DNA from: Desulfoscipio sp. XC116
Lineage (GTDB): Bacteria > Bacillota > Desulfotomaculia > Desulfotomaculales > Desulfallaceae
Assembly (NCBI RefSeq): GCF_039851975.1
Contig: NZ_CP156660.1
Span: forward strand, 620,001-684,000
Direction: 5' to 3'
DNA length: 64,000 nucleotides
Part shown: piece after piece, positions 18,083-26,417 of the stretch
How positions within the stretch are numbered: the first letter of the stretch is position 1
How the letters are laid out: every line of letters starts with the position of its first letter
The notes under the pieces: model-generated
What the model was told of the DNA's origin: nothing
Seen by the model: the letters and a program-made list of their open reading frames with translations, nothing else
Databases searched by the model: none
Program-made: the position numbers and the translations under genes

Positions 18083-18514
18083 ATGGTCGATAAAGAGAAA
18101 TGGCACGAGGAGTGTCACATGAAGGAAAAATGTTTAAAGTATGACGTCTGTCCGATGATTTTGGTCCAAAAAATAGTTTCCGGCAAGTGGAAAATATTAA
18201 TTCTGTGGTATTTAAGCTACAGCACACTCAGATTTAATGACATAAAAAAAAGATTGCCTTATGTAACTCAAAAAATGCTCACTCAGCAATTAAGAAGTTT
18301 AGAAAAGGATAAACTTATATTCAGGAAAGTTTATCCTGTCGTTCCTCCCAAGGTGGAATACGGTTTAACGGAAATTGGCAAAAAAATAATTCCGATATTG
18401 GAAATGATGCACGGTTTCGGGGCCGAATATTTAGAACAAGGATATGACGGTGAGCCCTTGTTCCCGGCCCTTGTTGCGGATGGAAAGAAAGTGAGGGAAA
18501 AAGTGCACTTATGA
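18083..18514 (+). CDS. HxlR/MarR-like winged-helix transcriptional regulator
   Basis: 143 aa. CPMILVQKIVSGKWKILILW, then LRFNDIKKRLPYVTQKMLT and EYGLTEIGKKIIPIL, is the HxlR winged helix. A CLKYDVCP cysteine pair precedes it, as in the redox- or electrophile-sensing members of this family (HypR/YodB class). These proteins bind DNA as dimers and respond to oxidative or quinone/aldehyde stress. No target gene such as a nitroreductase lies next to it: a terminator follows and ftsE starts 316 bp later. TGAGGTGAAAAG is the ribosome binding site. Palindromes upstream suggest autoregulation. Confidence 0.9.
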   Translation: MVDKEKWHEECHMKEKCLKYDVCPMILVQKIVSGKWKILILWYLSYSTLRFNDIKKRLPYVTQKMLTQQLRSLEKDKLIFRKVYPVVPPKVEYGLTEIGKKIIPILEMMHGFGAEYLEQGYDGEPLFPALVADGKKVREKVHL

Positions 18515-18604
18515 TATTTGATCGGCAAGAGTCTGATAAAAGATGACAATGCGGTTTAAACAGTGCCGTGCCGACAGAGTTTGGGAAAACTGAACAAGCA
18601 CTCG

Positions 18605-18640
18605 CAAAATGCCCTTCGGGGTATTTTGTTTTTCTTTTTA
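18605..18640 (+). terminator. Terminator after hxlR-type gene
   Basis: AAAATGCCC and GGGGTATTTT form a stem closed by a TTCG loop, followed by GTTTTTCTTTTT. The remaining stretch up to ftsE (18641-18830) shows no gene. Confidence 0.75.
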
Positions 18641-18830
18641 TTGAAGGATTTACTTGTTTTGCCGTCGAAATGCCCTTGAGATGAAAGGATTTATTATTGT
18701 AACTGTCGAATAATTTCCTAAATAAGTGAATTCAGCAATTCAGCTTAGCGCCTGATGAGCCCAAACAGGCAAAATAATGATTAAATATCTCTGCAACCTG
18801 GTAAGAACAGTAATAATATGAGGTGCTGGT

Positions 18831-19517
18831 ATGATTCAAATGTACAATGTCTCCAAGAAATATCCGAATGAAGTTAAAGCCCTCAACGACATCACCCTGC
18901 ATATTAAAAAAGGGGAATTTATTTTTTTAGTGGGTCCCAGCGGGGCCGGTAAGTCTACCCTGACTAAATTGATATGTCGGGAAGAACTGCCCAGTCGCGG
19001 GCAGGTTGTTGTGAACGGCCGCAGCGTGGTAAGAATGAAAAACCGGGAAGTTCCCCATCTGCGGCGTAAAATTGGCATGGTGTTTCAGGATTTTCGCCTT
19101 ATTCCCAATAAAACTGTTTTTGAAAACGTGGCCTTTGCACTGGAAATAACCGGCGCTTCACGTAAGGAGATTAAACGTGTGGTGCCGTCCGTGCTGCGCA
19201 TGGTGGGCATGGATAAGAAGATCAATATGCGTCCCGCCCAGCTTTCGGGTGGTGAGCAGCAGCGTACCGCCGTGGCCCGGGCCATCGTCAATAATCCGGT
19301 GCTGATACTGGCGGACGAGCCCACAGGCAATTTGGACCCCGATAATTCCTGGGAGCTAATGAAACTTTTTATGGATATAAACCGCCGGGGCACTACCATT
19401 TTAATGGCCACTCATGCCTGGGACATAGTGGATGCCATGAAAAAAAGGGTGGTGCAGCTCAGTCACGGTATGATAGCCCGGGACGAGGAAAGCGGGGTAT
19501 ACGGCCATGATCGTTAA
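18831..19517 (+). CDS. ftsE: Cell division ATP-binding protein FtsE
   Basis: 228 aa cytoplasmic ABC ATPase. Walker [11 protein letters not shown]-loop VFQDFRLIP, signature LSGGEQQR and Walker [13 protein letters not shown], with the FtsE-typical start [13 protein letters not shown]. It pairs with FtsX, whose gene overlaps by 11 bp, to form the membrane complex that switches on peptidoglycan hydrolases during division or sporulation. The M23 protein two genes down is the likely target. AGGTGCTGGT precedes the ATG. Confidence 0.95.
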   Translation: MIQMYNVSKKYPNEVKALNDITLHIKKGEFIFLVGPSGAGKSTLTKLICREELPSRGQVVVNGRSVVRMKNREVPHLRRKIGMVFQDFRLIPNKTVFENVAFALEITGASRKEIKRVVPSVLRMVGMDKKINMRPAQLSGGEQQRTAVARAIVNNPVLILADEPTGNLDPDNSWELMKLFMDINRRGTTILMATHAWDIVDAMKKRVVQLSHGMIARDEESGVYGHDR

Positions 19518-20394
19518 CACTGTTAAATATTACTTTCGTGAGGCCGCCACATCCCTGATCCGCAACAGTTGGCTGTCCGTAGCTTCAGTGGGTACGATTA
19601 TTATATCGCTTTTAATATTAGGCAGTTCGCTTTTGCTGGTGCTCAATGTGCGCCAGATTGCGTCTTCGCTGGAGTCCAGCTTGGAGATTACTGTTTTTTT
19701 GCAAGATGATTTGGAGCAGGACCGGCTGGATGAAATGAAGGAAGAGATTAAATTTGTGCCCGGGGTGGCCCGGGTGGATTTTGTCACCAGAGAGCAGGCC
19801 TTGGAGGATCTGAAAGAAAGCTTTGGGGATAGAGCCGAATTGCTTAGCGGGCTGGATGATGATAATCCTCTGCCTAATTCATATATTGTGGGAACCAGGG
19901 AGGCCAACCTGGTGCCCGGTGCGGCCCGGCAGCTGGAAAAGCTGGAGGGTGTTGATCAGGTGCGCTACGGGCAAGGTGTGGTGGAGAATTTGTTAGCCCT
20001 TACCCATTGGGTGCGTATCTGGGGTTCGCTGGCTTTGCTGGTGCTGGGTGTAGCGGCTGTATTGCTGATTTCCACGACCATTCGCATGTCTGTTTTCGCC
20101 AGGCGGCGGGAGATCGGCATTATGAAGATGCTGGGAGCCACTAATATTTTCGTGCGCATGCCTTTTATGCTGGAGGGCATGATCATCGGGCTGACCGGTG
20201 GTTTTGTCGCCGCGCTGCTGATTAATTTCGGCTATCTTTCACTGCTTAACAAGGTAATGTTGACATTGCCCTTTATTCAGCTGGTTGACGATCCGGTAAC
20301 CTTTTACCGGGTGCTGGGCGGCCTGCTGGGGTCGGGTTTTGTGATCGGCGCCCTGGGCAGCGCCATATCGCTGCACCGCTTTTTGCGGGTATAG
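19507..20394 (+). CDS. ftsX: Cell division protein FtsX
   Basis: 295 aa integral membrane partner of FtsE. It has a short cytoplasmic N-terminus, a first helix at about 22-44, an extracellular loop (about 45-165) that should contact hydrolase regulators, and three C-terminal helices (LALLVLGVAAVLLISTTIRM, then two near the end). RRREIGIMKMLGAT is the conserved FtsX cytoplasmic motif. ATG 19507 lies within the end of ftsE, so translation is coupled. Confidence 0.95.
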   Translation: MIVNTVKYYFREAATSLIRNSWLSVASVGTIIISLLILGSSLLLVLNVRQIASSLESSLEITVFLQDDLEQDRLDEMKEEIKFVPGVARVDFVTREQALEDLKESFGDRAELLSGLDDDNPLPNSYIVGTREANLVPGAARQLEKLEGVDQVRYGQGVVENLLALTHWVRIWGSLALLVLGVAAVLLISTTIRMSVFARRREIGIMKMLGATNIFVRMPFMLEGMIIGLTGGFVAALLINFGYLSLLNKVMLTLPFIQLVDDPVTFYRVLGGLLGSGFVIGALGSAISLHRFLRV

Positions 20395-20654
20395 TTGGCT
20401 TCTTGTACCGGGTAAAGTTTATTGCGCATAAAAGCCCTGGCTTATGTGCCCCGGTTGATTCGGTGTTGCGGTTTGATGGGGTAATTCCCATTATGCTTAA
20501 AAGGAAAAATCCAGCAGGGATGCTTTCGGCAGCTATACAGCGGTAAGTTGTCGTAGCGCCGGGGTCTTTTAGTCAGGCGCTAGTTGCAATAATAGGATAT
20601 GTTAAAAAACAGCTTTGGCAAGTTAATTATATGACGAATGGAGGGTGCCGGAGG

Positions 20655-21791
20655 GTGCGTTCGAGTGGTAATGCGGGCTGGAAGAAGAGATTAACAGCAC
20701 TTACGCTGGCCGCTGCCATGACTTTGGGATATGGTACGGCATACGGGGCCAGCTTGGAGGAATTGCTGCAGCAAACCAGGCAAAGAATTAATCAGACTAA
20801 GCAGCAGCAAAAGGAGAAGAAAAAGGAAGTTAAAGACTATGCCGGCGAGGCGGCTGCCTTAGACCAGGAAATAGGTCAGAAGAATCAGGAGATAGACGGT
20901 TTAAGAGAGCGGCTTGATGTGGCTATGACCAAGCTGGCGCAAAATGAAAAGGATATAGATCAGGCCGCGGAGGAGCTGCAGGAAAGTACCGATGAATTGC
21001 ACAAACGGGTGCGAGGAATGTACATGAACGGTAGCGTTCAATATATTGATGTGTTACTGGCCTCCCGCGACTTTGGCGAGTTTTTGAATCGTTATGAACT
21101 GCTCAAACGGGTGGTCGACAGAGATGTAGGCGTGATTAAAGAGGTGGAAGACCGCAAGCAGGAATTGGAGAACATGCGTCAGGCGCTGGCCCGGCAGAAG
21201 GAAAACATTGCCGCTTTGATGCGGCAGCAGGAAACAGCCCGCCAGGAGCTGGCTTCCAGAAGTTCGGAAAAAAAGCAAATGTTGGCCCGGGTACAGCAGG
21301 ATTTGACCAAATACCAGGCTGAAGTGGACCGGCTGGAGCGGGAAGAGGAAGAAATCGTTCAGCGTATTGCCATGCAAAACGTCGGTCAGCAGCCTGCGGC
21401 CACGGGTGCCTATCTCTGGCCGGTGCCCGGACATACAGCTATATCCTCACCGTATGGTTATCGTCTGCATCCTATTTTAAAAACCCAGCGGCTGCATACC
21501 GGTATTGACATTCCGGCCCCTTCGGGCGCTACTGTGGTGGCTACTCAGGGCGGGCAGGTAATCAACGTTAGCTATATGAGCGGTTACGGCAACGTGGTTA
21601 TGATCAACCACGGCGGGGGTATCGTTTCATTATACGGGCATCTGTCCGCTCAGCTGGTGAGCAATGGTGCGGTGGTTGAAAAGGGACAGGCTATCGCTAG
21701 AGTGGGCAGCACCGGCATGTCCACCGGTCCGCACTTGCATTTTGAAATCAGGGTCAACGGTTCAACAGTCAACCCGAGAAATTACGTGTAG
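20655..21791 (+). CDS. EnvC-like M23 peptidase / murein hydrolase activator
   Basis: About 378 aa. A signal peptide ([21 protein letters not shown]) leads into a long coiled coil (about residues 30-230, rich in Gln, Glu, Lys) and a C-terminal M23 LytM domain with [24 protein letters not shown] and [13 protein letters not shown]. The metal ligands H-x3-D and HLH are present, so it may be an active endopeptidase rather than a pure activator. Position after ftsEX suggests FtsEX controls it across the membrane, as with PcsB/EnvC/CwlO. I favour GTG 20655 (GGAGG 10 nt upstream); ATG 20631 is the alternative. An interspersed repeat and a terminator follow. Confidence 0.9.
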   Translation: MRSSGNAGWKKRLTALTLAAAMTLGYGTAYGASLEELLQQTRQRINQTKQQQKEKKKEVKDYAGEAAALDQEIGQKNQEIDGLRERLDVAMTKLAQNEKDIDQAAEELQESTDELHKRVRGMYMNGSVQYIDVLLASRDFGEFLNRYELLKRVVDRDVGVIKEVEDRKQELENMRQALARQKENIAALMRQQETARQELASRSSEKKQMLARVQQDLTKYQAEVDRLEREEEEIVQRIAMQNVGQQPAATGAYLWPVPGHTAISSPYGYRLHPILKTQRLHTGIDIPAPSGATVVATQGGQVINVSYMSGYGNVVMINHGGGIVSLYGHLSAQLVSNGAVVEKGQAIARVGSTGMSTGPHLHFEIRVNGSTVNPRNYV

Positions 21792-21806
21792 AGATTGCCG
21801 CCCAAG

Positions 21807-21939
21807 TGAACTCGTTCAGCTAAAGCTGAACAGCGGGGTTTTCGGACAGGGGTTTTACCCCACCTGAGGTAAAAATAGAAACTCCCGCTTATAGAAGTAA
21901 GAAGTGTAGAAGTGAGAAGTGGAAGTCTGGGAATTTGAT
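21807..21939 (+). repeat. Interspersed double-hairpin element (copy A)
   Basis: Begins AACTCGTTCAGCTAAAGCTG with the inverted arms GTTCAGC/GCTGAAC, then the GGGGTTTTACCCCACCTGA block and AAAAATAGAAACTCCCGC. The second hairpin is disrupted by a short internal duplication of GAAGT units. Lies 15 bp after the M23 gene. Confidence 0.75.
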
Positions 21940-21940
21940 G

Positions 21941-21985
21941 AAGGGACGGGTTGTTTCCATTTGACGGAGACAACCGTCCCTTTTT
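21941..21985 (+). terminator. Terminator between the M23 and S41 genes
   Basis: GGGACGGGTTGTTTCC and GGAGACAACCGTCCC form a long stem followed by TTTTT. It separates the ftsEX-M23 transcript from the next gene, which has a TATAAT box at 22019-22024. Confidence 0.85.
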
Positions 21986-22067
21986 ATATTTCTTGTAATT
22001 CAATCTGCCTTTGTGTAGTATAATATGGTATGTGACTTTAACCGGAAAATGGCAGGTGGCTGTGAAA

Positions 22068-23222
22068 ATGAACGGGTACAGGTATAAAAGCGGCGGTACT
22101 GTTTCGCGCTGGCTGACAGTGCTGGCAATTGTTTTTTTTGTTCTCTTTGTGTTGGCGGGCAGTGTTATAAGCAGCAATTACAAGCATATCGGCAACTTAA
22201 TCAAAGTAATTTCACTGGTGCGTACCCAGTATATTGATCCGGTGCAGGCTACCAGTCTGGTTGACGGAGCTATGCGGGGCATAGTGGAATCGCTGGAAGA
22301 CCCTTATTCGGTTTACCTGGATCCACAGACTTTTAAACGGCTGCAAGAGCAGATTAGCGGCAGCTTCGGCGGTTTGGGAATATTGGTGGGCGTTGATAAA
22401 GAGGAATTTCTTACAGTGGTGCGGGTGTACGATAATACGCCCGCTGCCGAAGAAGGTGTGCGGGTCGGTGATATCATTGTGGGTATTGATGGCCGGGACG
22501 TGCAGGGGCTTGATTTGGAGACTGCCATTACTTTGATGCGCGGTCCGGTAGACAGTAAAATTAAGGTAAGCGTGGCGCGGGAAGGCCATCCGGAGCCAAT
22601 TGAGTTTGACATTACTCGCCGGGAAATCAGTGTGCCCAGCGTGGAGGGGCGAATGCTGACCAATTCGAGTATCGGCTATGTGACTGTAAGCCAGTTTAAT
22701 GAAAAAACACCGGATGAAATGCTGCAGGTGCTGGCGAATTTACGGGATCACGGCATGCGGGGTATTGTCCTGGATTTGCGTGACAATCCGGGCGGGGAAC
22801 TAATAGCGGCCACTCAAGTAGCCGATAATTTTATTCCCAAAGGTCCGATAGTATATATAGATTACCGGACAGGCACCGAAGATGTTAAGGACGCGGACGA
22901 CAACTATTTGCGTCTGCCTCTGGCCGTACTGGTCAACGGGGGCAGTGCCAGTGCCGCCGAAATATTGGCCGGTGCTGTAAAAGATACCGAAGTCGGCGTT
23001 TTGGTGGGTACTCGCACCTTCGGTAAGGGCATTGTGCAAACGGTTTTCACCCTGGATAATGATGCCGGCTTGAAACTAACCACTGCCCACTACCTGACCC
23101 CTAAAAAGAAGGACATTCATAAAAAAGGCATTGCACCCGATGTAGTCGTGGAAAATCTGCCCGACCAACCCGGCGATGAACAGCTTGATAAAGCCGTCGA
23201 GCTTGTGAAGCGGAAGCTGTAA
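22068..23222 (+). CDS. S41 carboxy-terminal processing protease, CtpB-like
   Basis: About 384 aa from ATG 22068 (in-frame upstream starts lack a site). A membrane anchor (WLTVLAIVFFVLFVLAGSVI) is followed by a PDZ domain (FGGLGILVGVDKEEFLTVV, GDIIVGIDGRDV) and the S41 catalytic core: Ser in VNGGSASAAEILAGA and Lys in GTRTFGKGIVQT form the Ser-Lys dyad. CtpB-type proteases act outside the membrane, in Bacillus cutting SpoIVFA during sporulation. Its position between ftsEX and a MinJ-like gene matches the B. subtilis ftsEX-yvjB(ctpB)-minJ order. Confidence 0.93.
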   Translation: MNGYRYKSGGTVSRWLTVLAIVFFVLFVLAGSVISSNYKHIGNLIKVISLVRTQYIDPVQATSLVDGAMRGIVESLEDPYSVYLDPQTFKRLQEQISGSFGGLGILVGVDKEEFLTVVRVYDNTPAAEEGVRVGDIIVGIDGRDVQGLDLETAITLMRGPVDSKIKVSVAREGHPEPIEFDITRREISVPSVEGRMLTNSSIGYVTVSQFNEKTPDEMLQVLANLRDHGMRGIVLDLRDNPGGELIAATQVADNFIPKGPIVYIDYRTGTEDVKDADDNYLRLPLAVLVNGGSASAAEILAGAVKDTEVGVLVGTRTFGKGIVQTVFTLDNDAGLKLTTAHYLTPKKKDIHKKGIAPDVVVENLPDQPGDEQLDKAVELVKRKL

Positions 23223-23318
23223 TCGATGCAGCCGCTGCCGGGAGCTTAAGTTGGAAAGTTAAGTTGGAAAGGCTGTTGCTTTTAACGGGTATCATGCTTA
23301 GTTCTTTGTTGGTTTGAG

Positions 23319-24572
23319 GTGAGTTGGTTGTTCCCTTTTAGCGATATTTTCCCCATGATTATAGTTAATATGGAGATTATGCTGCGCGAGCCCATATTTT
23401 GGATTGTGGTGGTGCTGATCGGGCTGCAGTACCGGCGTATGAATGACTTGCGGGAAAGCTTGTACGGCATGCCGCTTAAGTCTAATTGGACCGAGGTGGG
23501 TACCGCCATATTGTTTGGGCTGCTGGGCGGTATATTGGGCAGTATGCTGATGGTGTTTATCGGGGTAACTCTCACCGGTTCGGGACTTATGTATATCTGG
23601 CCGCTGGCTATATTCCTCATGTTGATAAACGCGCGGTTTATTTGCTTTGCTTACGCGGGGGGGATACTGGCCCTTTCCCGGCTGTTGTTCGGCTTTCCTC
23701 AAGTGAACGTTTCCCAGGTGCTGGCCCTGGTGGCGGTGCTGCACATGGTAGAAAGTTTGCTGATCTTTTTCAGCGGGCATCTCGGTGCGGTGCCTGCTTT
23801 TTTCCGGGGCCGGGACGGGCGGGTGGTGGGGGGCTTTACCTTGCAAAAATTCTGGCCTATTCCCATAACGGCCCTGGCTTTCATGGCGGGTATTGATGTT
23901 CCGCCGGGCAGTGTGGACATGCCCGAGTGGTGGCCGCTGATTCGCCCCGGAGCGGCAGACGTTGATGATATAGTGTATACATTGATTCCCGTAGCGGCGG
24001 CACTGGGTTACGGCGATATGGCCATTGCCCGCAGCCCGCGGCAAAAAGGCCGGATATCCGCAGGTTATTTGGCATTATATAGTCTGTTGCTGCTCCTTTT
24101 GGCGGTGCTTTCAGACCGCTCCTGGCTGTTGGGAGTGGCGGCCGCTTTGTTTTCTCCCCTGGGACATGAACTGGTGATTTATATCGGGCGCAGGCTGGAG
24201 ATGCAGGATGAGCCGGTGCATGTACCCCACCCTGATGGGCTGGCTTTGCTGGATGTGATACCCGAGTCGCCGGCCTGGCGGGCCGGGATGCGTCCGGGTG
24301 ACCTGCTGGTGGCTGTTAACGGGGCGCCGGTACACAGCCGGGCGGACCTGGCAGCCATGTTGTATATAGTGAATCCGCCTCTGCAAGTGGATTATGTCAA
24401 CCGTAAAGGGCAGCGCTGCCGGCGGGAATTAGTGCCTTATCATAATAAAACCAATCCGCTGGGTATCCTGCCCGTGCCTGAGGGTAATGAGCAGGCGGCG
24501 CTAATGGATTTAAGCACTGCCGGCCCGCTGGGCCGCTGGTTCACCGGCTTCTGGCGGCGGCCGGGCAAGTAA
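23319..24572 (+). CDS. MinJ-like polytopic membrane protein with PDZ domain
   Basis: 417 aa. About eight hydrophobic segments occupy the first 285 residues, e.g. GTAILFGLLGGILGSMLMVF and GYLALYSLLLLLLAVL. A C-terminal PDZ domain (about 300-395) has ALLDVIPESPAWRAGMRPGD and LLVAVNGAPV. This architecture and the ftsEX-ctpB neighbourhood match B. subtilis MinJ, the membrane protein that bridges DivIVA and MinD to place the septum. Start GTG 23319 is poorly supported, and ATG 23355 is possible. No minCD or divIVA lies in the window, so the role is inferred from synteny. Confidence 0.7.
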   Translation: MSWLFPFSDIFPMIIVNMEIMLREPIFWIVVVLIGLQYRRMNDLRESLYGMPLKSNWTEVGTAILFGLLGGILGSMLMVFIGVTLTGSGLMYIWPLAIFLMLINARFICFAYAGGILALSRLLFGFPQVNVSQVLALVAVLHMVESLLIFFSGHLGAVPAFFRGRDGRVVGGFTLQKFWPIPITALAFMAGIDVPPGSVDMPEWWPLIRPGAADVDDIVYTLIPVAAALGYGDMAIARSPRQKGRISAGYLALYSLLLLLLAVLSDRSWLLGVAAALFSPLGHELVIYIGRRLEMQDEPVHVPHPDGLALLDVIPESPAWRAGMRPGDLLVAVNGAPVHSRADLAAMLYIVNPPLQVDYVNRKGQRCRRELVPYHNKTNPLGILPVPEGNEQAALMDLSTAGPLGRWFTGFWRRPGK

Positions 24573-24680
24573 ACTCGTTCAGTTAAAGCTGAACATCGGG
24601 GCCTCGGATGGGAATTCCGCCCCACCTGAAGTAAAAATAGGAGCTCCCACTTATAGAAGAGGAGTCTTGGAATTTTATAA
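24573..24680 (+). repeat. Interspersed double-hairpin element (copy B)
   Basis: Starts right after the stop of the PDZ gene. AACTCGTTCAGTTAAAGCTG, the GGGAATTCCGCCCCACCTGA block, AAAAATAGGAGCTCCCAC, then AGGAGTCTTGGAATTTTAT. The second hairpin has lost part of its right arm. Confidence 0.8.
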
Positions 24681-24833
24681 ATGTAAAAAATATCGGCTGT
24701 TTCTGGTAATGTATGTGCGCACGTTGCAAGTTAAAGCCATACAGGTTATAGCTTGGCGATTCGGGGCCGGGCTGCTGAACATGTTTACAGATTAAACTGT
24801 TTTTGGGAACTTGCCGGAGCCGCAAATTATGCG

Positions 24834-24863
24834 TTGACACGCCTGTTGACGTAGGGATATAAT
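24834..24863 (+). promoter_or_regulatory. Promoter upstream of cooT
   Basis: TTGACA (24834-24839) and TATAAT (24858-24863), both perfect consensus hexamers, are 18 bp apart. The transcript would begin near 24870 and carry a long 5' leader of over 110 nt. Confidence 0.8.
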
Positions 24864-24891
24864 CAAACAAAGGGAACCAGGGAGGTTGCCA

Positions 24892-24955
24892 ATGCGAGCA
24901 GCGGAAAACGACCACGGAGGTTCGACGCTATAAGCGTATAACCGAGGTGGTTTTT
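24892..24955 (+). promoter_or_regulatory. Short leader ORF and attenuator-like hairpin before cooT
   Basis: GGAGG at 24881-24885 is correctly placed before ATG 24892, which opens a 13-codon frame (MRAAENDHGGSTL) ending at TAA 24931. Overlapping its end, ACCAC and GGTT (from 24910) can pair with AACC and GTGGT, closing an interrupted hairpin that runs into TTTTT at 24951-24955. A translated leader overlapping a terminator-like hairpin suggests attenuation of cooT. The peptide shows no run of a single amino acid that would name the signal. Confidence 0.45.
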
Positions 24956-24982
24956 GGTCTTTTACGGGGAGGTGAAAACTGC

Positions 24983-25177
24983 ATGTGTGAAGCAAATGCA
25001 TATCTGCGTAAGGACGGTAAAGATGAAATATTTATGGAGATGGTGGATAAAGTAATTCCGGAAGCAGACGGGCTGGTGCTGGAGGATATTTTCGGCCGCC
25101 GCAAGCAAATCAAAGCCAGAATAGCCGAACTGGCTCTGGTAGACCACCGCATTATTTTGGAAAAGGGTCAGGCTTAA
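24983..25177 (+). CDS. CooT-family nickel-binding protein
   Basis: 64 aa. MCEANAYLRKDGKDEIFMEM, a central ADGLVLEDIFG and the end LVDHRIILEKGQA match the small CooT family, in which the Cys next to the N-terminal Met binds Ni(II) in a homodimer. CooT takes part in nickel delivery to CO dehydrogenase, which fits an anaerobe using the Wood-Ljungdahl pathway. GGGGAGGTG lies before ATG 24983. The last three residues and stop are encoded by a copy of the GGGTCAGGCTTAA repeat. No CODH genes are in the window. Confidence 0.8.
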   Translation: MCEANAYLRKDGKDEIFMEMVDKVIPEADGLVLEDIFGRRKQIKARIAELALVDHRIILEKGQA

Positions 25178-25180
25178 ATT
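25163..25180 (+). repeat. GGGTCAGGCTTAA repeat, copy at cooT 3' end
   Basis: AAGGGTCAGGCTTAAATT read as Lys-Gly-Gln-Ala-stop supplies the end of cooT. Confidence 0.65.
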
Positions 25181-25853
25181 CCCCAATTAGCCGCGGCACC
25201 CGGATAAGATAGTACTTGAAGTTAAGCAATGTTTCCTTGGACTATCCTGAAAAAGCCGGCGGGTTCTCTTCTTCCGCTGCTTTCGGCTGTCGTTGCGAGC
25301 GCAAGCGAAGCAATCCGCATAAGCGGCATGGATGTCTGTGACGGGATGCTTTAATGGAACAGGCATAGCATGTGCAATAGCATTACAAAGCCCGTTGTCG
25401 GATAACAAATACATCCGGCGGCGGGCTCTCTGTTTGTTGCAGCCGAAAATCCGGGTGGCGTTTTGCCGCTGCATCCCCGGCATGGCTTCAATATTTATCA
25501 AATTTCAAGACCCGCTTCCTATAAACGGGAGTTGATATCTTTATTTCAGGCGGGGTAGAATCCCCGTCCAAGGGCTCGATGTTCAGCTTGGGCCGAACGA
25601 GTTAGCTCATTTCCAATCGTATTCCTTTGACCGCTAGCGTGTGGCATAAGTAAAATTTGACACTGGAATATTGAATTCCTTTGCGTGCCAATCGCGGGGA
25701 TATTATCATAAATGATTTTGCCAATGTTCTTTTAGCTCACTGTGGAAGGATTTTGCATCCTTAAAAAGAAGATATAAAAAATCAGGTTGATGTTAATATA
25801 ACGGTGTTAGGCAGAAAACCGGGTGTACTTTAAAGAGAATCGGAGCTGTGCGA
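25178..25853. other. Intergenic stretch with dispersed repeats
   Basis: No gene is supported between cooT and the HAM1-like gene. Near 25280-25345 there is a GCGAGCGCAAGCGAAGCAATCC stretch related to similar low-copy sequences at about 32550 and 46040. A reverse copy of the double-hairpin element sits at 25496-25603. A TTGACA at about 25659 has no clear -10 partner. Confidence 0.5.
25496..25603 (-). repeat. Interspersed double-hairpin element (copy C)
   Basis: Reverse orientation. TATCAAATTTCAAGACCCGC, a CCCGCTT/AACGGG stem, TATTTCAGGCGGGGTAGAATC, and GTTCAGC/GGCCGAAC near ACGAGTTAGC. More diverged than the other copies. Confidence 0.65.
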
Positions 25854-26417
25854 ATGTTAAAGCCAATGCGCTTTGTAACCGGCAACCGGCAAAAAATAAT
25901 GGAATATGAACAGCTGCTGGCTCCGCACCGGTTTATACCTGTTCGTCTAAATGTGCGGGAACCGCAGGGGGACAACCAGCGGGAGGTGGTGCGCGGCAAG
26001 GTGCTGTTAGCCTTTGCTGAAAAAAGGGCCTGCTTATTTGTGGACCACACCGGGCTGAGTGTTGAATCTCTGAACGATTTGCCCGGCGGCATGACCCGGG
26101 AGATATGGGGGCAGCTGGGTATGTCCGGTTTCCTGCGGCTGATGCAGTGTGAAACGAGCCGGCGGGCCACGGTGCGCACCATTGTCGGTTATTGCAACGG
26201 TCGGCGCATCTATATTTTCGAGGCCGACATGCAGGGTGTCATAGCCACTGAGCCCGATGGCCCAACGGAAACCTGGGAATGTTTATTTATCCCCGATGGG
26301 TGTGCCACGTCGCTGGCGGCTATGTCGCTGGCAGAGAAATTGCAAATATCGGCCCGGGGCCGGGCGGCCCAAAAATTCAAGGAATTTTTATCCCGTCAGG
26401 CGGTGAGGGCATGGTAA
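25854..26417 (+). CDS. HAM1-like (non-canonical purine NTPase fold) protein, KomB-like
   Basis: 187 aa with the HAM1/RdgB fold signatures: TGNRQKIMEYE (residues 9-19) and REPQGD (35-40, equivalent to the LPEIQGD segment). The core motif, normally (E/D)D(S/T)GL, reads VDHTGLSVESL (63-73), so His65 replaces the Asp proposed as catalytic base in RdgB, and the usual PG-Y-SARY motif is PGGMTREIW. It may therefore bind rather than hydrolyse an inosine-type nucleotide. The stop overlaps the start of a SIR2-like gene. HAM1-like plus SIR2-like is the KomB-KomC pair of the Kongming defence system. ATG 25854 has CGGAG upstream. Confidence 0.75.
   Translation: MLKPMRFVTGNRQKIMEYEQLLAPHRFIPVRLNVREPQGDNQREVVRGKVLLAFAEKRACLFVDHTGLSVESLNDLPGGMTREIWGQLGMSGFLRLMQCETSRRATVRTIVGYCNGRRIYIFEADMQGVIATEPDGPTETWECLFIPDGCATSLAAMSLAEKLQISARGRAAQKFKEFLSRQAVRAW

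Noticed and set aside
23298-24044. 248-codon antisense frame opposite the MinJ-like gene
   Set aside because: His/Gln/Pro-rich composition typical of the reverse of a hydrophobic membrane protein; no ribosome binding site or motif.
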